A DNA stretch of 64,000 nucleotides from Microglena sp. YARC (Eukaryota; Chlorophyta; Chlorophyceae; Chlamydomonadales; Chlamydomonadaceae): positions 18,496,495 to 18,560,494 of the forward strand of contig CM039465.1 in the NCBI GenBank assembly GCA_022414725.1, in the 5' to 3' direction. The position numbers were made by a program, and so were the translations under genes. Under the pieces are notes generated by a model. The model ran no database searches. It was not told where the DNA came from and was given only the letters and a program-made list of their open reading frames with translations. Below are positions 1 to 10,056 of the stretch, in pieces. Numbering within the stretch: position 1 is the first letter of the stretch; every line of letters starts with the position of its first letter.

Positions 1-175
1 CCGCGGTCTCTGCACTGACCTCCGCAGTGCTGGGCATCCGGTGACTCAGCGTCACGCCATGGAAACTATAGTTCAGGGTATCCGTCTGATCCGCTTTGAG
101 TCGCTGCGGATCAAGTATGGTACGTTGTTAGCTAATAGACAGCCTGTTGGGTACTGGTCTTGTCTTGACGAATAG
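1..175 (+). pseudogene. Copia gag, 3' end, copy A (cut by window start)
   Basis: This is the last part of the gag reading frame, identical in frame and sequence to the C-terminus of the gag open frames at 8204-9697 and 17726-19219. It encodes a stretch including METIVQGI and LRIKYGTLLANR, which resembles the end of the copia gag core that precedes the zinc knuckle. It ends at TAG 173-175. The upstream part lies outside the window. Confidence 0.85.
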
Positions 176-537
176 AGGTCTCTCGACATCTTGAACATAG
201 CTCTCCCCAAGTCCGACTCCAGGCATCCTGGTTGGTCCCGGGACGCTCCCCAGGTTCCTGCCAATGCTGCATTTCAGCGTGGGCAGGGATCTGGTTCTCA
301 GGGTTCCGGTTCCCTCAAGAGACGTCTGGATTGCACTTGGGGCCCATGCCCCAGCAAGACGACCCACTCGGAGGATCGCTGTTTTACGAAGCACCCGCAC
401 CTGCGAAGGACCAGGCCTGGTACGGTACGGTTACTGCTCCAGTGCCCATTGCCTTGGCCCTTCCGGGTGCGCTTACTCCGAAGCAGCTGTCCTCCCTGCA
501 GGCCCAGATTGATGGGTTTGCTATGGCCAAGAAATAG
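176..537 (+). pseudogene. Gag-pol connector with zinc-knuckle-like motif, copy A
   Basis: After the gag TAG the same frame stays open and encodes a Gly/Ser-rich segment followed by a Cys-x4-Cys-x5-His-x4-Cys pattern (CTWGPC, then TTHSEDRC) at about 330-385. This resembles the gag zinc knuckle of copia elements. Just after it, near 382-386 at a run of four T, coding similarity moves to frame 1 (FYEAPAPAKDQAW, then KQLSSLQAQIDG), which closes at TAG 535-537. Pol continues in that same frame directly after the TAG. Two stops and a frame change therefore separate gag from protease. All three copies share them, so they predate the tandem duplication. Copies A and C have three more bases than copy B near 420. 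Confidence 0.6.
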
Positions 538-3500
538 GAGGTAAGCTCTGTCCTATTCTCCTGCACTTCGAAGTTTTCAAATATCTGTAGCCCGAGCCTG
601 TCTGAGGGTGTCTGGCATGTTGATTCTGGAGCTGGGATGTCAATCACAGGTGATCTGTCTTTGTTCACTGTGTATCATGCTTCTAAGGATGGGCCAGCAG
701 TTAAATTTGGTGATGGAGTGGTTCAACGGTCGGTGGGTCAGGGATCCATTGTGTTATGTAGTGATTGGTTACCAACATCAATCACTTTAAACTGATGTTC
801 TCTACATCCCTCACTGTCCGGTGAACCTCCTGTCAGTAAATGCTGTGGCTCATGCTCACAACTGCAAGATTTCTTTTGATAGTCTTAGTTGTGCTGCCAC
901 TCAGGGCTCTTCTGTCCTCTGGTCCTTCCCTGCCTCCAGTGATGGTGTGTACAAATTTACCTGTAGGCCTTGTCACACCCCTCGTGGCCGTTTGTTGAGT
1001 GCTGTACATTATCCAGTTTTTGCACTTGATGTTGATGAGGATGGTGGAGTTGTTATCCCTACCACTCCTGAATGGTTGCGGCATAGGCGGCTGGGTCACC
1101 CTGGCTATGACGCCATGCACAACCTTGTCAGGAAGGGTTTGGTTAAGAACTTACCCCTCACTCTCAAACAGGTGAAAAGACTGTCTAAGATCCCATGTGA
1201 TGCTTGTCAAAAGGCTAAGGCAAAACGTATCCCTTTTCCTAAAGAAAGCCAAACTAAGATCCGTGCACCTTTACAACGCCTTCACTTGGACATCATGGGG
1301 CCACTTCATATTAGGGGCTTGCGTGGGGAGTTTTATGTTCTGTGTCTCACAGACCAATACTCTGGCTATGCTGAAGTATTGTGCTTGAGGACCAGGGATG
1401 AAGCTCCCTTAGCGGTTCAAACTACCATCCTCAGATGGATGACTCAGCTGCATGGTTTTGTTTTCAAGTGTCTCAGATTTGACAGGGCTAAGGAATTTAT
1501 AGTAAAGTGGTTCGAGGATTGGTTAGAATCGGTTGGTGCTGTGCATGAATTATCTATGGCATACACTGCTCAGCAGAATGCAACTGTGGAAAGGTACAAT
1601 GGGGTCTTGCAGAACATAGCTAGGAGTATCCACTTGGAGTCTAAGCTTACTAAGTCTTTCTGGCCCTATGCCTTCCTCGCTGCTTGTTACCTACGTAACC
1701 GGCTGCCCAATCAGGGTGACAAGACTCCTTATGAGTTGTTCTTTGGGGTTCTACCTGATGTGTCGTTGTTGCGTGTGTTTGGTTGCCCTTGCTATGTTAC
1801 CTTAGTCAATGGGAAGAAACGCAACAAGCTAGACGAAAGGGCGTTATCTGGTAGACTGGTTGGGTATTCTCTGGTGAGTAAGGGTTATTTTGTTTGGGTT
1901 CCTAAGTTGCGGCCAGGTAGTAGAGAGTCGTGATGTACTTTTCTATGAGCAGTTTAGCTATAACTGCATACCTGGGCTGTCCCCTTATGACGGGTCACCG
2001 TATGTTTCTCGCATCCCTGCTGCCATCAACGACAAATGCCTGATTCTGCGGTTAATGCCTTAGATCCCTTACCAACCCCAATTGTCGACCGCTGCCCTGG
2101 TCATGGGATGAATTTGCGTCCCAGGTCAGGGGCCGATGGTGCTGCATTGCGTGTGAAGGTACTGGACGGGTGGGATTCCGAAGTTCTTTCAGACGTAAAT
2201 TTACCCGAATCTCAGGGGGTCGCCAGGCCCTCCTCTGCGCCACGTTTCGTCGGCGAAGCTCTAGGATTAGGACAGCCTCAGGTCATAGTGGAGCCTGATA
2301 TAGGTCCACTGTCCACTAGTTGCCACCTCCCGTCCACCTGTTCGGATGGCTCGCGGGCGCTGTTGATCCCTTCGCCTCCTGCTGTCCTCGTGGTTTACAC
2401 CGGACAAGGCATTGTAACGATGTGGCCGTCACCGAGGGTGTGAGTGATGATCTTGAACACTGGTCCGGGTCTGATACTGCGTATGGCTGGGGTGTTCCGG
2501 TCGACCCAGGCTTCGATGACACAGAGGCAAAGAATGCCGGCCTTGTTCAACCAGGCATTAGTGCTGCGCTGGGGGCTTTACTACCGGTTACTGCTGATAC
2601 TGCTGATATCCCCGCTGCTCGTGTACAAGTACACTGCTTGTACGTGGGGGCATACATTTCCACCTCCACTGAACTAACCTTTAAAGCTGCCATGCTTCCT
2701 ACCAACCCTGACAGGGATCAATGGCTGCTTGCTATGAAGGATGAGATGGCGTCCCTACATGCCCATGGTACTTGGGCACTCACTCCACAGCCTCCTAAGC
2801 AGAGGATCCTGTCTGGCAGGTGGTTATTTGTGAAGAACGTTGGGGTTGATGGTTCTGTGCGCTTCCAAGCACGTTTTGTGGTCCGTGGTTTTCTGCAGCG
2901 TCCTGGGCTGGACTTTCATGACGTATATGCCCCCGTCTCCTCTAAAGCAGGTCTGAGGGTGCTCCTTGCTGCCATCACTCATAGGAAGATGTTTGTTCGG
3001 CAGCTGGACATCAAGACTGCATTTCTGAATGCTAAGCTAGAACCTGGTCTGGACCTGTACTGCCACCAGCCTGAGGGCTTTAAGGTACTTGGTCCTAACG
3101 GTGTTCCCCTTGTGTGCAAACTGATCAAGTCCCTTTATGGTTTGAAGCAGGCGCCCAGGGCTTGGAGTAGGGATGTCAAGCGGGTTTTGGTTGCACATGG
3201 ATTTACTATGTGCAAGGCAGAACCTGCTCTGTATTTTAGGAGGGATTCTATTGGTGGGTGGAGCTATGTCCTGACCTATGTTGATAATTTTATCTGTGCT
3301 TTTAGTGAGCTGGATAGGTATGCTTTGCTGATCAAGGCTATGGAGAAAGCTGGCTGGGAGGTCAAGGAGATGGGTGTACCGGTTCAGTTCCTCTCTTTGG
3401 ACATGGCTGTTACACTTGACTCTGACGGCAGGTGTGTTCAGATCAACCTCTCCCAGCACTCCTACATTGTTGATCTGGTGGAGCAGTTTGGTCTTACTGC

Positions 3501-4247
3501 TGCTGCCAAGCCCAAGTTTGGTGCCCCCATGGCCAAGTCCACCGTCACTGACCCCCCTGGAGACCCCCTGCCCTCTAATAGCCAGTACCTATCTCTTGTG
3601 GGTGCTTTGCTATACCTGGCTACTTGCACCAGGCCTGATATTTCTTTTGCTGTGAGCTACCTGTCCAGGTTTTCTGCTCACCCTACCGTTCCCCTCTGGG
3701 GGGCAGCCAAGCGTTTGCTCTTGTATTTGAGATCACATTCCCACCTGGGACTCACTTACACCCACAGCCCTGAGTTCTCTTTTACTGTCTTTAGTGACTC
3801 ATCCTTTGCTGATAATGGGTCTGACAGGAGGTCTCAGACTGGCTTTGCTGTGCTTGCTGGGGGGTGCATAGTGAACTGGATGAGCAAGAGGCAGCCCACT
3901 GTTGCCATTAGCTCTAGTGAGGCTGAGTATCAGGCCCTGTCTCAGACTGCCAGGGAGGTGCAATGGTTGAAGAAGTTGAGGGTGGATCTGGGTCTGCCTT
4001 GTGACCTGGTTACGATCCAGGGTGACAACTTAGGGTCTCTGAGTTGGCCAATGACTGGCAGCTACTCCCTCGCAACAAGCACATTGATGTTATTCATCAC
4101 TACATCAAGGAGCTGGTGGAGGATGGCCAACTGGATGTTGCCTATGTTAACACTAAGGACAACTGTGCTGACCCCTTCACCAAGCCCCTTGATCCTGCTG
4201 TGTTCTGGCGGTTTGTCCGAATGCTTGGAATGACCGCTTCTCCTTAG
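538..4247 (+). pseudogene. pol: Ty1/copia pol (protease-integrase-RT-RNase H), copy A, frameshifted
   Basis: Retrotransposon polyprotein. In order: aspartic protease motif DSGAG (622-636); GAG-pre-integrase HHCC region with HRRLGH and CDACQKAK (about 1080-1215); integrase core with HLDIMGP, RFDRAKEF and NATVERYN supplying the D, D and E; RT with LDIKTAFLNAKL, YGLKQAPRAW and YVDN; RNase H with SDSSFAD, SSSEAEYQAL and QGDN, and the closing ADPFTKPL. The stop is TAG 4245-4247. Relative to copies B and C, copy A has an extra A near 788, an extra base near 1912, lost bases near 2030 and 2384, and one lost base near 4049. These break pol into several pieces. The HRRLGH motif is preceded by Arg where copies B and C have Trp. 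Confidence 0.9.
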
Positions 4248-4482
4248 GGTCATTTTTTTTTCTGGTTACATCGGTTTCTTTGGTTATCATTGTTTGGCAT
4301 TAGGTTCCTATTCCCGGATCGGATTTTCTATACCGTTGTTACCCATCTTTGATATTCGGTTTTCATCTTTTTCTAACTTGGCAAATTTTTGTTTTTTGCC
4401 TTGTTTCATTCCTTCCTATAACCCTTTGGGTTCCATTTGGAGTTCTCTCGATTTTTCCGAGTTCTTTGATTTTTTTTTAATC

Positions 4483-5047
4483 TGTTACATATAGTTCTAT
4501 GTCCCCAGAGCCATAGGTGGAGAAGTAGTATTGTATGTCACCTGTGTCATAGGTGGAGTGTCAGCATGAATTGCGGTGCTCTCACGCGTTTTATGACTTG
4601 GTGACTAACTATGTACTTCCTTAGAACTATCGGCTCTGCCAGTACTGTGCCAGCTTCCCGTAGTGACAGCTTCCCGTAGACTGAGTCATCCTTGAGTGAC
4701 TCAGTGACAGCTTCCTGTTAGCTGCGTCACCGGTCTAGCCTGTACCCTGTTAGGTTCCTGGCTGCCACCCCTTTCACCACTGGTGCCCCTTGATGGGTCT
4801 CCTGTGCTTGTAACGTTATTCTCGTCTCCGTGTATAGATTGGTGCGTCTGTTCCGCTGCTTTCATCTCTGTCTACTCTACGGAGTGCATACAAGCTGATA
4901 AATATATTCGGTCGCTGTCAACTTTCATGGTTGCTCTGCCCAGGTGAAGTAGCAGCCCGTTCTCTACCTAGGAAGTACGTAAGACGGGGCTCCCGTACTA
5001 CCACGCCCCACCAGACATTATCATATCTCTACGTAAGCAAAGTAACA
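4483..5047 (+). repeat. Candidate LTR, copy A
   Basis: A 565 bp segment downstream of pol starts TGTTAC and ends GTAACA, a 6 bp inverted terminal repeat of the kind LTRs carry. It has a TATA-like ATAAATATAT at about 4899-4908. The equivalents in copies B and C are also 565 bp. Against the call: no second copy was found upstream of gag, the preceding DNA is T-rich rather than a polypurine tract, and no primer-binding site beginning TGG follows. If it is an LTR, the array would have one LTR per unit and an unusually long leader of about 3 kb. Confidence 0.25.
4910..5024 (-). repeat. 115 bp dispersed repeat shared with lipase introns
   Basis: Read on the minus strand, this stretch contains CTGGTGGGGCGTGGT, GGGAGCCC, a CTAC-TTCACCTGG segment and GTTGACAGCGACC in that order. 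The same order with close spacing occurs on the plus strand at 37622-37735 in lipase intron 2, and in shortened form at 35957-36025 and 36152-36228 in intron 3. Copies B and C carry it at 14432-14546 and 23955-24069. By eye about three quarters of positions agree. It may be the end of an LTR family or a separate small repeat. Confidence 0.7.
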
Positions 5048-5337
5048 TACCACAAAAAATCTGCGTTTGAGACGTGAGAAGTAACGTTTTGAACATCCCT
5101 GATGAACATTTGCGACAGAATCACACCAGATGAAACTTCCAGCCTCTGGACCAAGGCTTTATCAAACAGGATTTGAACAATTTAAGCAATTTAAATTTGA
5201 ACAATGAACATTCCAGAAATGACACACAAGTATGACATTTCAGCCATTCACGTTAAATTCATTCAACAGTCACACACCGGTACACCTGGACAAGTTTTTA
5301 AACTGCCTAATCCGCTTAGTTGGCCCCCTGGTTTCCG

Positions 5338-5602
5338 CGGGGATCGCACTGGAGGACTTGGCATTGGAAGATGGTGAGCAGCCCGGAGTTGGCCGAAAAC
5401 CCATGTAACAATCTAATCCAATCCAACACATGCCACAAGTCCATGATCTTGCCATGACCTTAACACATGCTCCGTAGGAATCACACGGGGGGACTTGGAA
5501 TTGGAAGACGGTGGGCATCCCAGAGTTTGCTGAAAAACAATGTAACAATCCAATCCAATCCAATCCAACACATGCCACGAGTCCATGTCCTTGCCACAAC
5601 CT
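5338..5602. repeat. Two-copy ~125 bp direct repeat, copy A
   Basis: Two diverged copies lie at about 5338-5458 and 5480-5602. Each has GGACTTGG-ATTGGAAGA near the start, a short run of AATCC pentamers (two in the first, four in the second) and an ACACATGCCAC motif near the end. The number of AATCC pentamers differs, as expected of slippage. Equivalents are at about 14858-15122 in copy B and 24381-24645 in copy C. No coding capacity is evident. Confidence 0.8.
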
Positions 5603-5934
5603 CCACAAAAGTTACCTTGGGTGCAGGTCCTATCTCCTACTGAGAACTAAGCCAGCTGCTTTCAAATAGGCGTTTATTGAGTATGAGTTTCCTGTATCAG
5701 TTAAAGGCTCTTGAGCCTATTTGGCTATCCCTGGACTATACAAATACATCCATGCATACATGAGTGTGGCTTTGCGTGCAATCCTTGCCTTCGTGGGCAA
5801 TCTCCTCTGGGCAGCATTGGAGTCCCTGAGGTGAGGGTCATATACAAAACATATAAATAGATGGCGAGCAGCCAAATTGCTGGCTAGAGCCAAGTATCCA
5901 AGTCCAAGTTCAAATATGAAATACATCAATAAAC

Positions 5935-6226
5935 ATGCCATATACACATACATAGGTATATGCATAGGTAGGTACATATACATAGGTATATGCATATATA
6001 GGTTCATATACAGATACATAGGTATTTGTATAGGTAGGTATATATACACATACACAGGTATATGTATAGGTAGGTATATATACACAAATGTAGGTATATA
6101 TATACAAAGGTATATGTATAGGTATGTGTATATACACGTACATAGGTATATGTATAGGTAGGTATATATACACATACATAGGAATATGTATATATAGGTA
6201 CATATACAGATACATAGGTATGCGAA
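5935..6226. repeat. ATAC/GTAT low-complexity tract, copy A
   Basis: About 290 bp built of short alternations of TACATAGGTATA, TAGGTAGG and TATATACACA, with no fixed long period. Open frames crossing it read as Tyr/Ile-rich strings on both strands and are composition artefacts. The equivalents are 15456-15747 and 24979-25267. Confidence 0.85.
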
Positions 6227-6261
6227 TGCATTCTATATTCGAGAGTGTGGTGTAGTAGTGT

Positions 6262-6560
6262 TTATCCCACCCATGTGATTAATCTGCCAGCAGATGGTAC
6301 TCCTTTTGAAAAATAACTTTACCTGCGTCATTGCATTCGGTACCCAGGAGAATGGCTTAGCAGCGTTATACTACATATGTTTACTCTGCCAGCAGATGGT
6401 ACTCCTCTTGAAAAAGAAACATACCCGCGCCATTGCGTTCTGTATTCAGGAGAGCGGTGTAGCAGTTCTTTACTACCCATGCTTAATCTGCCAGCAGATG
6501 GCACTCCTTTTGAAAAAGAAATACTCTCACCAGCAACAGAGCTCTGTAGCTTGCTTACTG
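6262..6560. repeat. ~102 bp repeat, three copies, copy A
   Basis: Three copies start near 6284, 6386 and 6488. Each begins CTGCCAGCAGATGG followed by TACTCC or CACTCC and a TTGAAAAA run. The first and third contain ATCTGC-CA-GCAGAT, a 14 bp inverted repeat. A degenerate partial copy (CTGCCAGGCACTCCC) follows at about 6559. Equivalents are near 15783-16081 and 25307-25604. Confidence 0.8.
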
Positions 6561-6569
6561 CCAGGCACT

Positions 6570-7490
6570 CCCTTGAAATCATAAAACACAGTGATCAGGG
6601 AGGCTTCACACCTTGAGCTACCTAAACTAAGGTTTAACATCATTAAACACAGCGATCAGGGAGGCTTCACACCTTGAGCTACCTAAACTAAGGTTTAACA
6701 TCATTAAACACAGCGATCAGGGAGGCTTCACACCTTGAGCTACCTAAACTAAGGTTTAACATCATTAAACACAGCGATCAGGGAGGCTTCACACCTTGAG
6801 CTACCTAAACTAAGGTTTAACATCATTAAACACAGCGATCAGAGAGGCTTCACACCTTGAGCTACCTAAACTAAGGTCCAACATCACATAACACAGTGAT
6901 CAGGGAGGCTTCACAGCTTGTGCTACCTGAACCTTCATGTCATACAACACAGCGATCAGGTAGGCTTCACACGTAGTGCTACATAAACAAAGGTTAAACA
7001 TCATAAGACACAATGATCAGGGAGGCTTCACACTTAGTGCTACCTAAACCTTCATGTCATACAACACAGCGATCAGGGAGGCTTCACACTTAGTGCTACC
7101 TAAACCTTCATGTCATACAACACAGCGATCAGGGAGGCTTCACACTTAGTGCTACCTAAACCTTCATGTCATACACCACAGCGATCAGGGAGGCTTCACA
7201 CTTAGTACCTACCTAAGCGAAGGTTTAGCATCATAAAACACAGTGATCAGGGAGGCTTCACACTTAGTGCTACTAAAACCTTCATGTCATAAAACACAGT
7301 GATCAGGGAGGCTTGATATCTTGTATTACCTAGACTACGGCTTAATATCATAAAACACGGTAGCCAGGGAGGCTTCCTGTCTTGCGCTACCTCAACCAAG
7401 GTTTAACATCATGAAACATAGTGATCAGGGAGGCTTCACATCGTAAAACACATACAGTGATCAGTGAGGCTTCATATCGTGTGCTACCTA
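6570..7490. repeat. 57-62 bp minisatellite, ~16 copies, copy A
   Basis: The core GATCAGGGAGGCTTCACA recurs about every 62 bp at first (6594, 6656, 6718, 6780, 6842) and then about every 57-59 bp. Two unit types alternate: one with CTTGAGCTACCTAAACTAAGG and a TTTAACATCATTAAA linker, the other with CTTAGTGCTACC and CTTCATGTCATA. The units are contiguous with no unique spacers, so this is not a CRISPR array. Copy B (16091-17011) has the same layout. Copy C (25614-26690) is expanded by about 170 bp. Confidence 0.9.
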
Positions 7491-7940
7491 GACTGTCCAG
7501 CTGAGGCTGAGGTCATCCATTCGCTCCATGGGAATGTAAACTTTTGATGGGTCTAGGTGGTTGGCCCCAGTGCAAGCAAATGGGCTGGCCCCCTCAACCT
7601 CACGCCTCGTAATAGTGCGTACTATTGATTTATTATTCTGGCGGGACATCGGTTATCCGAACTTAACGACACATCCAGACCCATCCACGCTCAATGGGAA
7701 TCCACCCTTAGAAGGGGTTGCTGCTTGGGCAGTATAGGGGTCCTGCCCCTTAGCAGTACACGATCTACGAATCGATAGCGTAGGTACAACACTGTTAAGA
7801 TATTCTGACACTATCGTACAATATATCGTACGATATCGCATGGTATATCACCCGGTAATCTTGGGGACCAATACAATTTTGACATCCCTACATAAAATTC
7901 AGATGAAGAGATCATATCAGCACTACTGGACATTTGCCAA
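7491..7940. other. Unique 450 bp spacer with 14 bp palindrome, copy A
   Basis: No gene or repeat was recognised here apart from ATATCGTACGATAT at 7823-7836, a perfect palindrome in an A/T-rich setting. The spacer ends at CATTTGCCAA (7931-7940), the point where copy C leaves the array. In copies A and B this point joins sequence leading into gag; in copy C it continues into a 159 bp host repeat. Confidence 0.6.
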
Positions 7941-8203
7941 TTGTGAAACTCACTGATAAAAATGGTGTTCCATGGACGCGCGGGATCCGCAGCGTCATTG
8001 TTAGCAATGGCTGCGACTTTGTCTAACCAAAAGAGGTCAAGGTTCCTTCAGATTGGCTAGATGATTGCGCGCCAGCGGCCTTTGCTGCTGGAGAGGAGGA
8101 TCCTTCCGCCATCGTGGAAGTAACCCCCCCCGATCAATCCTCCAACTTTACGGTTCCTTCTCGTATTGTTCGACGCCTCTCCCCTGCAGTTGAGGATGTT
8201 CTG

Positions 8204-9697
8204 ATGAATCTGTGTTGTGTACAGACACAAATCATTCGGTACGCAACAGAGCCGAAGCCTCCCACTGCCCGCTTCAGCGAAGATGATGACTTTTCTGAGG
8301 GTACTGATGATGATGATGACTTGAAGAGTGCTACGAGTGCTGACTTCGGTGGAGTGACTCCGTCGGCTGCTGCTACTCGAGTATTTGAGACTTCTATAGT
8401 TTCGCCGGTTTATGAGCCTGCTCCTCAGTATGCGCCTCCGCCTGTGTCGTCGCCTGAGTTTAAGCCCGAGCCTTCGTCTGCGCCTCCGCTTGTACCTCCT
8501 CCCCTGGTTCACCCGGATGTGGCCAAGCCGACTTTGATGAGGAGCTCTGCTTCTTTCACCTCTGCATCTGTTCCCATGGAGCGTGGCCTCCCTGGCTACC
8601 ATACTCGTGCTCGTGAAGCTGCTGCTTCTTCTGCCCGCACATCTGCTGCTGGTCCCTCGCAGGAGCCCCCTCCGCCTCCGCCGGTGGAGCTTCCTCCTGC
8701 CCCTGGCCCTCCTCCTGCTTTGCCTTCGCTGTCATGCGAGTCTTGGGAGCATCTGCTCACTGGAGGACCTCCTCCGAATCTGCAGCTGAAGCACTTCCGT
8801 CTGATCAACCAAGCTCGACGTGATGGTGAGTCCATGAACCGCACTCTGTACGGTCGGATGGACATGCAAGCTACTATGGCTAATGTGAGTGTAAAGCTGA
8901 AACATCGCCGAGTGATGCCATTCTCTGAGCTGGGTTCCCAGTGTCGGTCCTTTCTTGGTCCAGTCACTTCCGGGATCAGATATCCCCCTGATAATGGTGT
9001 CTCCTTTGGTGGCGTGAGGCGTAGGGATCATGAAAGGCTAGGTTACCAGTTTGTGAAAGTTCCCATCCCTTTCTGTCCGGTTAACCCTGATTTCGAGTTG
9101 GTAGTGAGTGTTGCGAGGTCCCTGCCTGAGATTAGGACCTTAGATGACCAGCGCGCCTATGACGCTGGTCTTGCTGCTGAGTATTTTTTGGATATTCGTA
9201 AGTCTTTGGCTCCTCTGACCCCTGCTCCTGCTGCTGGATCTTCGGCCTCTCATGGTGAGTCTCGGGTGGATCCTGCACTGTTGGGTTTCAGTGCCCTGCC
9301 CCTGGACCGTCAGGAGTTCATGTGCTTAACCATGATGCTCGCGAACATGGAGGATGATATGGTCAAGGTATACCAGGACTTTGCCAAACCTCGGGATATC
9401 TTTCTTGATATCCAGAAGAGGCAGTCCGATGCCCTTGCCTCTAGAGTCCCTCTCATGCGCGCCGAGCTTCTTGGTGCACACATGGGCCCTGCTGACCGCG
9501 TAGATGACTTCTTTCGCAAGGTCCGCGGTCTCTGCACTGACCTCCGCAGTGCTGGGCATCCGGTGACTCAGCGTCACGCCATGGAAACTATAGTTCAGGG
9601 TATCCGTCTGATCCGCTTTGAGTCGCTGCGGATCAAGTATGGTACGTTGTTAGCTAATAGACAGCCTGTTGGGTACTGGTCTTGTCTTGACGAATAG
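8204..9697 (+). CDS. gag: Copia gag open frame, unit A/B junction
   Basis: Likely nucleocapsid (gag) protein that would package element RNA. The frame is open from 8027, after TAA 8024-8026, to TAG 9695-9697. The first ATG in frame is at 8204, used here for lack of better evidence. About the first 180 residues are acidic and Pro/Ser-rich low complexity, including a run of Asp and several Pro runs. The C-terminal 250 residues look folded and contain DFFRKVRGLCTDLRS, METIVQGI and YGTLLANR, resembling copia gag. A second upstream frame starts at ATG 7962 and runs about 32 codons to a TAG near 8058, with sense similar to a gag N-terminus. The true start may therefore have been there before a one-base shift. 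No zinc knuckle lies before the TAG; one follows it. Confidence 0.7.
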   Translation: MNLCCVQTQIIRYATEPKPPTARFSEDDDFSEGTDDDDDLKSATSADFGGVTPSAAATRVFETSIVSPVYEPAPQYAPPPVSSPEFKPEPSSAPPLVPPPLVHPDVAKPTLMRSSASFTSASVPMERGLPGYHTRAREAAASSARTSAAGPSQEPPPPPPVELPPAPGPPPALPSLSCESWEHLLTGGPPPNLQLKHFRLINQARRDGESMNRTLYGRMDMQATMANVSVKLKHRRVMPFSELGSQCRSFLGPVTSGIRYPPDNGVSFGGVRRRDHERLGYQFVKVPIPFCPVNPDFELVVSVARSLPEIRTLDDQRAYDAGLAAEYFLDIRKSLAPLTPAPAAGSSASHGESRVDPALLGFSALPLDRQEFMCLTMMLANMEDDMVKVYQDFAKPRDIFLDIQKRQSDALASRVPLMRAELLGAHMGPADRVDDFFRKVRGLCTDLRSAGHPVTQRHAMETIVQGIRLIRFESLRIKYGTLLANRQPVGYWSCLDE

Positions 9698-10056
9698 AGG
9701 TCTCTCGACATCTTGAACATAGCTCTCCCCAAGTCCGACTCCAGGCATCCTGGTTGGTCCCGGGACGCTCCCCAGGTTCCTGCCAATGCTGCATTTCAGC
9801 GTGGGCAGGGATCTGGTTCTCAGGGTTCCGGTTCCCTCAAGAGACGTCTGGATTGCACTTGGGGCCCATGCCCCAGCAAGACGACCCACTCGGAGGATCG
9901 CTGTTTTACGAAGCACCCGCACCTGCGAAGGACCAGGCCTGGTGTACGGTTACTGCTCCAGTGCCCATTGCCTTGGCCCTTCCGGGTGCGCTTACTCCGA
10001 AGCAGCTGTCCTCCCTGCAGGCCCAGATTGATGGGTTTGCTATGGCCAAGAAATAG
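9698..10056 (+). pseudogene. Gag-pol connector with zinc-knuckle-like motif, copy B
   Basis: This has the same structure as the copy A connector: an open frame after the gag TAG with the CTWGPC / TTHSEDRC zinc-knuckle-like pattern, a move to the pol frame near 9906, and TAG at 10054-10056 with pol continuing in frame. It lacks three bases present in copies A and C near 9943, which removes one residue without changing frame. Confidence 0.6.

Noticed and set aside
173..4247. A genome-wide reassignment of TAG to an amino acid
   Set aside because: Pol also ends at TAG in a position that fits the normal end of copia RNase H, so TAG most likely still stops. The internal TAGs are better explained as mutation or local recoding.
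5717..6231. Tyr/Ile-rich open frames of up to 152 codons on both strands
   Set aside because: They come from the ATAC/GTAT low-complexity tract and read similarly in several frames.
6570..7490. CRISPR-like appearance of the 57-62 bp repeat
   Set aside because: Units are contiguous, without unique spacers, and vary in the manner of a minisatellite. There are no cas genes and the DNA is eukaryotic.
8057..8602. Arg-rich 181-codon open frame on the minus strand (also 17579-18124)
   Set aside because: Antisense shadow of the low-complexity Asp/Pro/Ser-rich part of gag.
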